From: Gryllotalpicola ginsengisoli DSM 22003
GTDB taxonomy: Bacteria > Actinomycetota > Actinomycetes > Actinomycetales > Microbacteriaceae
DNA length: 64,000 nucleotides
Direction of reading: 5' to 3'
Assembly (NCBI RefSeq): GCF_000419445.1
Contig: NZ_AULK01000001.1
Span: forward strand, 620,001 to 684,000
A model generated the notes under the pieces. It was not told the DNA's origin. It did not search any database and saw nothing but the letters and a program-made list of their open reading frames with translations. Position 1 is the first letter of the stretch, and every line of letters begins with the position of its first letter. The position numbers and the translations under genes are program-made. Below, one piece after another: positions 26,170 to 35,533 of this stretch.

Positions 26170-27399
26170 ATGACCGACGCCTCATGGTTCGTCGCCCTCT
26201 TCCGCCGCCTGACGGAGGGGCGGCTCACGCCGTGGGTCAAGCACATTCCGACGGTGGTCACCTTCGCGGCGGCGCTCGTCGTGCTCGCCTGCACACGGAT
26301 GCCGGTGGCGTCGGAGCCCGCGCTGGCGTGGTCGCTCGTGCTCGAGGCCCTCGCCACCGCCGCGGCGCTGCTGCTGCCCTGGCACCGGCTCGACGTGCGC
26401 TGGTCGATCCTGATCCCCTGCGCGACGTTCGTCGCGATCGCCCTCTTGCGGCTCGCCACCGGGGGCGGGGATTCGCCCTTCGGGGCCCTGCTGATCATCC
26501 CGGTGATCTGGGTCGCGTCGGAGCCCGGCGCGTGGAATCCGCTGATCGCCGGCATCGGCACCTGCTTCGCGCTGCTCGTGCCCGAGTACCTGGGCGGCGA
26601 CGCGATGCCGCTGTGGGCGATCGCCCGCGACTTCCTCACCCCGTTCGTGTACATCGTCGCCGCCGTGATCATCAACGAGGTGGCCCGCCGGCTGCGGGAG
26701 GCCGCCGAGGAGAGGGAGCGGGTGAAGGACGAGTTCCTCGGGCTCGTCTCGCACGAGCTGCGCAACCCGCTGACCAGCGTGCTCGGATACCTCGAACTGC
26801 TGCGCGTCGCCCCCGACCCGCTGACGGAGGCGCAGCGCGGCTACATCGACGTCGCGGAGCGGAACGCCAAGCGGCTGCAGCACCTCGTCGGCGACCTGCT
26901 GTTCACGGCGCAGGCGGGCGCGGGGGCGTTCCGTCTCGACGAGCGGGAGATCGACCTGAACGACGTGGTCGGGCAGGCGGTCGAGTCGGCCGGGCCGATG
27001 GCCGAGGAGGCGGGGGTGCAAGTGCGCACCGAGCTCGCGGCATCCGTCGCCCTCGTCGCCGACCCCGAGCGTCTCGGCCAGGCCGTCGACAACCTGATCT
27101 CGAACGCGATCAAGTTCACCCCGGCGGGCGGCACGGTCACCGTCGCGACCGGGGCGGACGAGGACGCCGTCGAACTCAGCGTGCGGGACAGCGGCATCGG
27201 CATCGCCCGCGAGGAGCTCGAGCACCTGAGCGAGCGGTTCTACCGCGCCTCGAGCGCCACCTCGCACGCGATCCCCGGCATCGGCCTGGGGCTCACCGTG
27301 GTGCGCAGCATCGTGGCCGCGCATGGGGGAACGCTGCACATCGACAGCGAGCTCGGGCGCGGCACGGTGTTCACGGTGCGTCTGCCGCGCGGCCGGTGA
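26170..27399 (+). CDS. Orphan membrane sensor histidine kinase
   Basis: A 409-residue sensor kinase. Five or so membrane helices (residues 27-172) form an integral sensor without a large outer loop. A short linker leads to the H-box SHELRNPLTSV with phospho-acceptor His195, the N-box NLISNAIKF (308-316), G1 DSGIGI (340) and G2 GIGLGL (370-375). No HAMP domain and no adjacent response regulator are present. ATG at 26170 was chosen for its TACGAA hexamer 7 nt upstream (26157-26162). It is divergent from serA and its last 29 bases overlap the convergent membrane-protein gene. Confidence 0.9.
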   Translation: MTDASWFVALFRRLTEGRLTPWVKHIPTVVTFAAALVVLACTRMPVASEPALAWSLVLEALATAAALLLPWHRLDVRWSILIPCATFVAIALLRLATGGGDSPFGALLIIPVIWVASEPGAWNPLIAGIGTCFALLVPEYLGGDAMPLWAIARDFLTPFVYIVAAVIINEVARRLREAAEERERVKDEFLGLVSHELRNPLTSVLGYLELLRVAPDPLTEAQRGYIDVAERNAKRLQHLVGDLLFTAQAGAGAFRLDEREIDLNDVVGQAVESAGPMAEEAGVQVRTELAASVALVADPERLGQAVDNLISNAIKFTPAGGTVTVATGADEDAVELSVRDSGIGIAREELEHLSERFYRASSATSHAIPGIGLGLTVVRSIVAAHGGTLHIDSELGRGTVFTVRLPRGR

Positions 27400-28243
27400 G
27401 CTTCCGCCACAGGGCGAACACCACCGCCTGCAGTGCGGCGACGATGCCGACCAGGTAGGCGATGCGGTCGACCGCCGGCCACACGCCGGGCGGTGCCGGA
27501 ATCACGTGCAGCGACTGCAGCAGCAGGATCACGATCGCGGCGATCGCGGCGCCGCGTCCACCGCCGGAGACGCCCAGCCACGGGATCGCGACGATCAGCG
27601 CGACGAACGCCACCGCCAGACCGAACAGGGCGATGCCGTTGGAGACGAGCCGGGCGCGCGGCAGGCCGGGCGGCATCCGGTACGCCTTCTGCAGGTCGGT
27701 GAAGCCGCCCTCGGTGAAGGCGATCTCCGCGATGAACACCACCACGGCCAGCAACACGATGAGCGGCCCGAGGGCCCAGGCGAAGAAGCCGAGGAGGAGC
27801 ACATCGAGCGCGGCGTCGCTGCGGCTGTCGGCGGTGACCGGCGGCACGATCGACGCGGCCATCACGCTGGTGACCACGATGTGCAGCACGATGACGAGCG
27901 CGACCTGCCACCAGCGCAGCAGGGCGTCGTGCTTCTTGCCGCGACGGTCGACGGTGCCATCGCCGCCGAACTGGGCGAAGGCCTGCGCGCAGCCGACGAG
28001 CGCGCACGTGATCACCACCGGCCAGAGGTTCTCCTCGCCCTCGAAGCGACCGTGCTGCGTCGGCAGCCACAGCGCGACGGCGACCCAGCCGCCGACCGTG
28101 GCGACCGCGAGCACCCACCATCGCGCAGCGAGCGACGGATGCCCGAGCCAGCCCCGCGCGACGGCGAAGAGGTGCCGGAAACCGCCCGGCGGCGCATCCG
28201 TCACCCGGTCAGTGCCGCCGTCCCCCCGCACGCTGCCCGTCAC
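27371..28243 (-). CDS. Multi-spanning membrane protein of unknown function
   Basis: A 290-residue protein with about seven hydrophobic segments (for example WWVLAVATVGGWVAVALWL, VALVIVLHIVVTSVMAASIV, LLGFFAWALGPLIVLLAVVV, IVGIVAALQAVVFALW). A charged loop GDGTVDRRGKKHDALLRWW lies between the second and third. I do not recognise a named family. The start is GTG at 28243 with a weak TAGAAA hexamer (28250-28255). It overlaps the end of the histidine kinase gene tail to tail by 29 bp. It belongs to the block that separates ilvC from serA. Confidence 0.75.
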   Translation of the reverse strand: MTGSVRGDGGTDRVTDAPPGGFRHLFAVARGWLGHPSLAARWWVLAVATVGGWVAVALWLPTQHGRFEGEENLWPVVITCALVGCAQAFAQFGGDGTVDRRGKKHDALLRWWQVALVIVLHIVVTSVMAASIVPPVTADSRSDAALDVLLLGFFAWALGPLIVLLAVVVFIAEIAFTEGGFTDLQKAYRMPPGLPRARLVSNGIALFGLAVAFVALIVAIPWLGVSGGGRGAAIAAIVILLLQSLHVIPAPPGVWPAVDRIAYLVGIVAALQAVVFALWRKLTGRAADAP

Positions 28244-28297
28244 GCCTCATTTCTAGCGTGCGGTCCCCCGCTCGCGCGACGTCGCCGCGCGCTCTCC

Positions 28298-28353
28298 CGA
28301 GCCGACCCCTGATGGTGCTTTGCCACGGGATAACGCCTTCCCGGGTCGCCTCG
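28298..28353. repeat. Imperfect palindrome upstream of the AbiEi-DUF559 gene
   Basis: Arms CGAGCCGACCC (28298-28308) and GGGTCGCCTCG (28343-28353) pair with one mismatch. The left arm continues into CTGATGG. The element is clearly related to the palindrome just downstream of the same gene (29386-29445). The rest of the 224-bp gap (28244-28467) shows no gene. Confidence 0.75.
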
Positions 28354-28467
28354 AGGGAGCTAATCAGGGTGCACTCTCCCCGCACAGAGACACGTCGCGG
28401 CCGATTCGCCACAACTGCCCACGCCGTCGGGGAACGCCGGCGCGCGAGCGGTTCAAGGTAGCCGGCT

Positions 28468-29382
28468 ATGAAGACACCCCGCCCCCTACCGGAACCGCTG
28501 ACCGCCGCCCCGTTCACCGTCGCGGACGCCGATGCCTTCGGGATCGCCCGCGGTCGCCTACAGGCCGCCGACCTGACCGCCCCGTTGCGGGCGGTGCGCA
28601 TCCCCCGGCACGTGTTCGACGCAGCCGACGACGCGGGCAAGTTCGAGCTGTTGTGCAAGGCGTACAGCGCGAAGATGCCGCCCGGCTGGTTCTTCAGCCA
28701 CGTCACCGCGGCCCGCATCCTCGGCGTGCCGGTGCCCCTCCGCCTCGAGCTGCCGGAGGTGCACGTCACCTCGCGCACACCGGGGTCGCGTCCCCGCGGC
28801 CGCGACGTGCACGGCCACTGCGCGCCCGACGCGGAGACGAGCCGATTCTTCGGCTACCGGGTGCGCGTTCCCGCGGAACTGTGGTGCGAGTTGGCGCCGA
28901 TGCTGACGGTCGACGAATTGATCGCCGCGGGTGATCGGATGCTGTCGGAGAAACCGTTCCTGCTGACGACCCGGCACCATCTCGAGGCCGCCGTCGCCGC
29001 CCACGGCTCCGGGCGAGGGGCCCGCGCCCTGCGCGAGGCCCTGCCCCAACTGCGCGAGAACGTGTGGTCGCCGAAGGAGACGTGGACCCGTCTCGTGCTC
29101 CTCCGCGCAGGCTTGCCCGAGCCCGAACGAAACCGGCGCATCTATGACCGCTCCGGCAGGCTCGTCGCCATCGGCGACCTGGTCTACCCGCAGCACAAGG
29201 TGCTGATCGAGTACGAGGGCGAACGATGGCACCGGGACGCGCGCTCCCTGATCGACGTCGACCGGTTCAACCGGCTCTCCATCCTCGGCTGGACGATCGT
29301 GCGGGTGCGCAAGCACCACAGTGCCGCCGACGTCGGTCGCATGGTGCGCGCCGCCCTGGTCTCGCGCGGATGGCGCGGCTGA
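28468..29382 (+). CDS. AbiEi-like antitoxin domain fused to a DUF559/Vsr-like endonuclease domain
   Basis: A 304-residue protein of a type common in actinobacteria. The first half has the look of an AbiEi (type IV antitoxin) winged-helix regulator: GIARGRLQAADLTAPLRAVRIPRHVF, then FSHVTAARILGVPVP. The last 100 residues fit DUF559, a Vsr-like nuclease fold: IGDLVYPQHKVLIEYEGERWHRD and DVDRFNRLSILGWTIVRVRKHH, with acidic and His residues in the expected order. No AbiEii toxin is adjacent. No strong Shine-Dalgarno is visible. Related palindromes bracket the gene. A defence or mobile-element role is plausible but unproven. Confidence 0.78.
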   Translation: MKTPRPLPEPLTAAPFTVADADAFGIARGRLQAADLTAPLRAVRIPRHVFDAADDAGKFELLCKAYSAKMPPGWFFSHVTAARILGVPVPLRLELPEVHVTSRTPGSRPRGRDVHGHCAPDAETSRFFGYRVRVPAELWCELAPMLTVDELIAAGDRMLSEKPFLLTTRHHLEAAVAAHGSGRGARALREALPQLRENVWSPKETWTRLVLLRAGLPEPERNRRIYDRSGRLVAIGDLVYPQHKVLIEYEGERWHRDARSLIDVDRFNRLSILGWTIVRVRKHHSAADVGRMVRAALVSRGWRG

Positions 29383-29385
29383 CCT

Positions 29386-29445
29386 GCCGAGGCGACCCGT
29401 GATGGGGTTCAGAACGCGCTGACGGCCATCACGGGTCGCCTCGGC
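29386..29445. terminator. 20-bp perfect inverted repeat just after the AbiEi-DUF559 gene
   Basis: Arms at 29386-29405 and 29426-29445 are perfectly complementary over 20 bp with a 20-nt loop. It begins 4 bases after the stop codon. It could end transcription from both sides, but its length and its relationship to the palindrome at 28298-28353 suggest a repeat element rather than an ordinary terminator. Confidence 0.85.
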
Positions 29446-29462
29446 GTGCGCATCCGCGCACT

Positions 29463-29516
29463 ACGAGCAGAGCCGTCTACGACTACGCCGACGTCAGCGT
29501 GCGACGCTGCCGTCGA
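29463..29516. repeat. Duplicate of the ilvC 3' end (copy A)
   Basis: A 54-bp stretch matching 52 of 54 bases of 29548-29601, which spans the last codons and stop of ilvC plus 31 bp beyond. It is not itself part of a gene. Confidence 0.9.
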
Positions 29517-29518
29517 CA

Positions 29519-29545
29519 GGTGCGCCGGGCGAGGACCGGCGCACC
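29519..29545. terminator. 10-bp perfect hairpin between the two 54-bp copies
   Basis: GGTGCGCCGG, a 7-nt loop and CCGGCGCACC. It lies downstream of ilvC and may be its terminator; there is no T run. Confidence 0.7.
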
Positions 29546-29547
29546 GG

Positions 29548-30663
<1,116 letters not shown>

Positions 30664-30672
30664 TAAGGGTGG

Positions 30673-31182
30673 TCAGGACTTGAGCACGCGGTCGGTGACC
30701 GACTTGGAGCCGCGGCCGATGGCCAGCAGGCCCGACTGCGCGAGCTCGCGGATGCCGAACGGCTCGAGCACGCGCAGCAGCGCGCCGGTCTTGCCCGAGT
30801 CGCCGGTGACCTCGATCACGAGCGAGTCGGTGGCGACGTCGACGACGCGGGCGCGGAACAGGTTGACCGCCTCGAGCACCTGCGAGCGGGTCTGGTTGTC
30901 GACCCGCACCTTGATCAGCAGGTGTTCGCGCTGCACCGACTGCGACGGCTCCAGCTCGACGATCTTGATCACGTTGATCAGCTTGTTGAGCTGCTTGGTG
31001 ACCTGCTCGAGCGGCAGGTCCTCGACGTCGACGACGACCGTGATGCGGGAGAGGCCCTCGACCTCGGTCTTGCCGACGGCGAGCGATTCGATGTTGAAGC
31101 CGCGCCGCGCGAACAGGCCGGCGACGCGGGTCAGCAGACCCGGCTTGTCCTCGACGAGGAGGGAGAGAACGTGAGTGCTCAT
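30673..31182 (-). CDS. ilvN: Acetolactate synthase small (regulatory) subunit
   Basis: A 169-residue regulatory subunit that binds the large subunit and mediates valine feedback inhibition. The N-terminal ACT domain starts STHVLSLLVEDKPGLLTRVAGLFARRGFNI and contains the classic GLSRITVVV strand. The C-terminal domain REHLLIKVRVDNQTRSQVLEAVNLFRARVVDV is typical. The ATG at 31182 has AGGAG upstream and lies 2 nt after the ilvB stop, so translation is coupled. Confidence 0.95.
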   Translation of the reverse strand: MSTHVLSLLVEDKPGLLTRVAGLFARRGFNIESLAVGKTEVEGLSRITVVVDVEDLPLEQVTKQLNKLINVIKIVELEPSQSVQREHLLIKVRVDNQTRSQVLEAVNLFRARVVDVATDSLVIEVTGDSGKTGALLRVLEPFGIRELAQSGLLAIGRGSKSVTDRVLKS

Positions 31183-31184
31183 GG

Positions 31185-32999
31185 CTACTCCTCCCCCCAG
31201 GCCGGGCTGTGGTCGCGGGCGTACTGCACGTAGCTGTTGCTGACGCCCTGCGGCACCATCGGCCACACCATCGCGTCGGAGCTGACGACGAAGTCGATCA
31301 CGACCGGCCGGTCGTTCGTCTCGAGCGCGAGCCGGATCGCGTCGTCGACCTCCTCCTCCTTCGTGACCCGGATGCCGAGCGCGCCGTACGCCTCCGCGAG
31401 CTTGACGAAGTCGGGCACCTGCTTGCTGCCGGCGCCGGTGTGCAGCTCGGTCTGCGAGAAGCGGCCCTCGTAGAACAGCGCCTGCCACTGCTTGACCATG
31501 CCGAGGGAGGAGTTGTTGATGATCGCCACCTTGATCGGGATGTCGTTGATGACGCAGGTCGCGAGCTCCTGATTGGTCATCTGGAAGCATCCGTCGCCGT
31601 CGATCGACCACACCACGCGGTCGGGCTCGGCGACCTTGGCGCCCATCGCGGCCGGCACCGAATAGCCCATCGTGCCCGCGCCGCCCGAGTTGAGCCACGA
31701 GTTCGGGCGCTCGTAGGAGATGAACTGCGCCGCCCACATCTGGTGCTGGCCGACGCCGGCGACGTAGACGCCGTCGGGGCCGGTGAGCTCGCCGATGCGC
31801 CGGATCACCTGCTGCGGGGCCAGCAGCCCGTCGCTGGTGGGAGCGAAGCCGAGCGGGAACTCGTGGCGCAGGCCGCCCAGCCGCGTCCACCAGTCCGACA
31901 GCTCGGGAGCGGCCTGCGCCGCCGCCTCCCGGTACGCGGCGGTCAGGTCGGGCAGCACCTCGGCGAGGTCGCCGACGATGGGCACGTCGGCGACGCGGAT
32001 CTTCGAGATCTCGGCCGGGTCGACGTCGACGTGCACGACCTTGGCGTCGGGGGCGAACTCGCTCACCTTGCCGGTGACGCGGTCGTCGAAGCGCGCGCCG
32101 AGGGCGACGATGAGATCGGATTCCTGCAACGCCAGCACCGCCGGAACGGAGCCGTGCATCCCCGGCATGCCGAGGTGGTGCGGATGCGAGTCGGGGAACG
32201 CGCCGCGCGCCATCAGCGTCGTGACGACGGGCGCGCCCGTGGCCTCGGCGAGCTGGAACAGCGCCTGCGACGCCTTGGCCCGGATCACGCCGCCGCCGAC
32301 GTAGAGTACCGGCCGCTTCGCCTCGGCCAGCAGCTGCGCGGCGGCCTGGACCTGCTTGCCGTGCGCACGGGTGACCGGGCGGTAGCCGGGCAGCTCCACC
32401 GCGGGCGGCCAGGAGAACTCGAGGGTGTTCTGCTGGGCGTCCTTCGTGATGTCCACGAGCACGGGGCCGGGGCGGCCGGTGGAGGCGATGTGGTACGCCG
32501 CGGCGATCGCGCTCGGGATCTCCTCGGCGGTCTTGACCAGGAACGAGTGCTTGGTCACGGGCATGGTGATGCCCACGATGTCCGCCTCCTGGAAGGCATC
32601 CGTGCCCATCAGGGTGGAGAAGACCTGGCCGGTGATCGCCAGCAGCGGCACCGAGTCCATGTAGGCGTCGGCGATCGCGGTGACGAGGTTGGTGGCGCCC
32701 GGCCCGCTGGTGGCGACGGCGACGCCCACCTTGCCGGATGCCGCGGCGTAGCCCTCGGCGGCGTGGCCGGCGCCCTGCTCGTGCCGCACGAGGATGTGCC
32801 GCACGGCGGACTGCGCCATGAGCTCGTCGTAGAGCGGGATGACGGCGCCGCCGGGCAGGCCGAACACGTCGGTGACGCCGAGCATCTCGAGGGTGCGCAG
32901 GATCGCGGCGGAACCGGTGATCCGCTCGGGACGGCGGGCGGAGGCGGGCGGCGCCGGCACGGGGCGCGGCGCGGGCACGGGCCTCGGATCCGTGGTCAT
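31185..32999 (-). CDS. ilvB: Acetolactate synthase large subunit
   Basis: A 604-residue ThDP enzyme that condenses pyruvate (or pyruvate plus 2-oxobutyrate). Domain order: N-terminal pyrimidine-binding domain with the catalytic Glu in [16 protein letters not shown], a central FAD-type domain, and a C-terminal PP domain with [20 protein letters not shown] (GDG...N motif for Mg-ThDP). The Pro/Ala/Arg-rich first 20 residues are a variable extension. The start has AGGGAG about 12 nt upstream. The 47-nt gap to ilvD is too short for a leader-peptide attenuator. Confidence 0.96.
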   Translation of the reverse strand: MTTDPRPVPAPRPVPAPPASARRPERITGSAAILRTLEMLGVTDVFGLPGGAVIPLYDELMAQSAVRHILVRHEQGAGHAAEGYAAASGKVGVAVATSGPGATNLVTAIADAYMDSVPLLAITGQVFSTLMGTDAFQEADIVGITMPVTKHSFLVKTAEEIPSAIAAAYHIASTGRPGPVLVDITKDAQQNTLEFSWPPAVELPGYRPVTRAHGKQVQAAAQLLAEAKRPVLYVGGGVIRAKASQALFQLAEATGAPVVTTLMARGAFPDSHPHHLGMPGMHGSVPAVLALQESDLIVALGARFDDRVTGKVSEFAPDAKVVHVDVDPAEISKIRVADVPIVGDLAEVLPDLTAAYREAAAQAAPELSDWWTRLGGLRHEFPLGFAPTSDGLLAPQQVIRRIGELTGPDGVYVAGVGQHQMWAAQFISYERPNSWLNSGGAGTMGYSVPAAMGAKVAEPDRVVWSIDGDGCFQMTNQELATCVINDIPIKVAIINNSSLGMVKQWQALFYEGRFSQTELHTGAGSKQVPDFVKLAEAYGALGIRVTKEEEVDDAIRLALETNDRPVVIDFVVSSDAMVWPMVPQGVSNSYVQYARDHSPAWGEE

Positions 33000-33046
33000 G
33001 GGTATGAGGCTCCCTTTGGTGCGTGAGGATCAGGTGAAGACGTGCG

Positions 33047-34741
33047 TCACCAGGTCACGGCGCCCTGAGCGGCAGAGCGCACGAGCTTGGAGTACTTCGC
33101 GAGAACGCCACGGGTATAGCGCGGGGGAAGCGGCTGCCAGCCGGAACGGCGGGCTTCCAGCTCCGCCTCGTCGACGATCAGGTCGAGGGAGCGGGCGGCG
33201 ATGTCGACCCGAATCAGGTCGCCGTCGCGCACGAAGGCGATCGGACCGGCGTCGACCGCTTCGGGAGCTATGTGGCCGATGCACAGGCCGGTTGTGCCGC
33301 CTGAGAATCGACCGTCCGTCAACAGTAGTACATCCTTGCCGAGGCCCGCGCCCTTGATGGCGGCGGTGATCGCCAGCATCTCGCGCATGCCCGGGCCGCC
33401 CTTGGGGCCCTCGTAGCGGATGATCACGACGTCGCCGTGGTGGATGCGCCCCTCGGTGAGCGCGTCCATGGCCTCGCGCTCGCGCTCGAACACGCGCGCC
33501 GGCCCCTCGAACACCTCGGCGTCGAAGCCGGCGGTCTTCACCACCGCGCCCTCCGGCGCCAGCGAACCTTTCAGGATCGTGAGCCCGCCGGTGGGGTGGA
33601 TCGGGTCCTCGAGGGTGTGCAGCACGTCGCCGTCGAGGGCGGGCGGGTCGATGTCGGCGAGGTTCTCGGCGACGGTCTTGCCGGTGACGGTGAGGGCGTC
33701 GCCGTGCAGCAGCCCCGCCTCCAGCAGCGCCTTCATCACGACGGGGATGCCGCCGCGGCGGTCGACGTCGTTCATGACGTACTTGCCGAACGGCTTCAGG
33801 TCGCCGATGTGCGGCACGCGCGAGCCGATGCGGTTGAAGTCGTCGAGGGTGAGGTCGACGTCGGCCTCCTTCGCGATCGCGAGCAGGTGCAGCACGACGT
33901 TGGTCGAGCCGCCCAGCGCCATGGCGACGGCGATGGCGTTCTCGAACGCGTCCTTGGTCAGGATGTCGCGCACGGTGATGCCGCGCCGCAGCATCTCCAC
34001 GACGGCCTCCCCCGAGCGGTGCGCGAAGTAGTCGCGGCGGCGGTCGGCCGACGGCGGCGACGCGGAACCCGGGATGGACAGCCCGAGCGCCTCGGCGACC
34101 GACGCCATCGTGTTGGCGGTGTACATGCCGCCGCAGGCGCCCTCTCCCGGGGCGAAGGAGCACTCGATGCGCTTCGCGTCCTCCTCGCTCATCAGCCCGG
34201 CCTTGCAGGCGCCGACGGCCTCGAACGAGTCGATGATGGTGATCTCCTTCTCGGTGCCGTCGGAGAGCTTCACCCAGCCGGGCGCGATCGACCCGGCGTA
34301 CAGGAACACCGAGGAGAGCCCGAGCCGCGCCGCGGCCATCAGCATGCCCGGGATCGACTTGTCGCAGCCGGCGAGCAGCACCGAGCCGTCGAGCCGTTCG
34401 GCGTTCATCACGGTCTCGACGCTGTCGGCGATGACCTCGCGCGACACGAGCGAGAAGTGCATGCCCTCGTGCCCCATCGAGATGCCGTCGGAGACGGAGA
34501 TGGTGCCGAACTGCAGCGGATAGCCGCCGCCCGAGTGCACGCCCTCCTTGGCGGCCTGCGCGAGCCGGTCGAGCGAGAGGTTGCACGGCGTGATCTCGTT
34601 CCACGAGCTGGCGATGCCGATCTGCGGCTTGTCCCAGTCCGCGTCGCCCATGCCCACCGCGCGCAGCATGCCGCGGCTGGTGGTGGCCTCGATGCCGTCG
34701 GTGACGATGCGACTGCGAGGTTTCACGTCGATTTCAGACAT
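33047..34741 (-). CDS. ilvD: Dihydroxy-acid dehydratase
   Basis: A 564-residue iron-sulfur enzyme that dehydrates dihydroxy acids in valine and isoleucine synthesis. Conserved Cys blocks are [37 protein letters not shown] and the N-terminal [11 protein letters not shown]. The C-terminal barrel has [23 protein letters not shown] at 34741 follows TAAGCT (34748-34753) by 6 nt, so it is probably leaderless and the first gene of the ilv operon. Confidence 0.96.
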   Translation of the reverse strand: MSEIDVKPRSRIVTDGIEATTSRGMLRAVGMGDADWDKPQIGIASSWNEITPCNLSLDRLAQAAKEGVHSGGGYPLQFGTISVSDGISMGHEGMHFSLVSREVIADSVETVMNAERLDGSVLLAGCDKSIPGMLMAAARLGLSSVFLYAGSIAPGWVKLSDGTEKEITIIDSFEAVGACKAGLMSEEDAKRIECSFAPGEGACGGMYTANTMASVAEALGLSIPGSASPPSADRRRDYFAHRSGEAVVEMLRRGITVRDILTKDAFENAIAVAMALGGSTNVVLHLLAIAKEADVDLTLDDFNRIGSRVPHIGDLKPFGKYVMNDVDRRGGIPVVMKALLEAGLLHGDALTVTGKTVAENLADIDPPALDGDVLHTLEDPIHPTGGLTILKGSLAPEGAVVKTAGFDAEVFEGPARVFEREREAMDALTEGRIHHGDVVIIRYEGPKGGPGMREMLAITAAIKGAGLGKDVLLLTDGRFSGGTTGLCIGHIAPEAVDAGPIAFVRDGDLIRVDIAARSLDLIVDEAELEARRSGWQPLPPRYTRGVLAKYSKLVRSAAQGAVTW

Positions 34742-34750
34742 GAAACGAGC

Positions 34751-35533
34751 TTAGTCAGCAGATACGGATGCTTCGCGCGCATCCGCGAGCCGCGTCAGCC
34801 ACTCGGCGAACGCCGGCACATCGGCCACCCGCTCGGCCGCCCGGGTCTCGCCCGGCCCCACCTTCACGCCCAGGTCTCCGGGCCCGAGCACCGCGAACGC
34901 GTCCTCGTCGGTGACGTCGTCGCCGGCGTAGACGACCGTGACGTCGCCCTGCGCCTCGTCGCCGAGCAGCTCGCGCAGGGCGCGCACCCCGTCGCCCTTC
35001 GTCACGTCGCGCACCGAGAACTCGAGGATGTCCTTGCCGTCGCGCTCGGTGAATCCGCCGACGTCGGCCGCGGCGGTCCGGGCCGCCGCGTGCAGGCCCG
35101 GCACGAGCGACTTGTCCCGCACTCGCCGGGTGTGCACGCCGAAGCCGACCGGCTTGTGCTCCAGGTACGCCTCGGGCACTCCGGCGACGATCGGGGCGAG
35201 CTTGCTCTCCAGCGCCACGAGCCGGCCGCGCTCCTCGGCCGACAGGCCGAGGTCGGCGATCGCGCCGCCGATGCGCACCTCGACCCCGTGCGAGCCGATC
35301 AGCAGGGCGTCGTCGTCGGCCCCGGTGACCCGCGCCAGCGAGGCGAGCGGCCGGCCCGAGACGAACGCCACCCAGGTGCGCGGCAGCGCGCGCAGCCGGG
35401 CGATCGCGGCGGCGGCCGCGGGCACGAGGCGCGACTCGGCAGGGTCGTCGACCAGCGGGCTCACGGTGCCGTCGAAGTCCAGCGCGACGAGCAGGTCGGG
35501 GGCCTGCGCGACGCGCTCCAGCTCACTCGCCAT
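34751..35533 (-). CDS. otsB: Trehalose-6-phosphate phosphatase
   Basis: A 260-residue HAD phosphatase that releases trehalose from trehalose-6-phosphate. Motif I is LLVALDFDGTVSPLV, with FVSGRPLASL (motif II region), IGSHGVEVR, the substrate-binding EHKPVGFGVHTR and VVYAGDDVTDEDAF (motif IV). Start at ATG 35533 overlaps the last 11 bases of otsA, so translation is coupled; an upstream in-frame start inside otsA would give an unrelated N-terminus. Confidence 0.94.
   Translation of the reverse strand: MASELERVAQAPDLLVALDFDGTVSPLVDDPAESRLVPAAAAAIARLRALPRTWVAFVSGRPLASLARVTGADDDALLIGSHGVEVRIGGAIADLGLSAEERGRLVALESKLAPIVAGVPEAYLEHKPVGFGVHTRRVRDKSLVPGLHAAARTAAADVGGFTERDGKDILEFSVRDVTKGDGVRALRELLGDEAQGDVTVVYAGDDVTDEDAFAVLGPGDLGVKVGPGETRAAERVADVPAFAEWLTRLADAREASVSAD

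Noticed and set aside
33000-33046. Leader-peptide attenuator before ilvB
   Set aside because: The ilvD-ilvB gap is only 47 nt with no run of branched-chain codons and no terminator pair.
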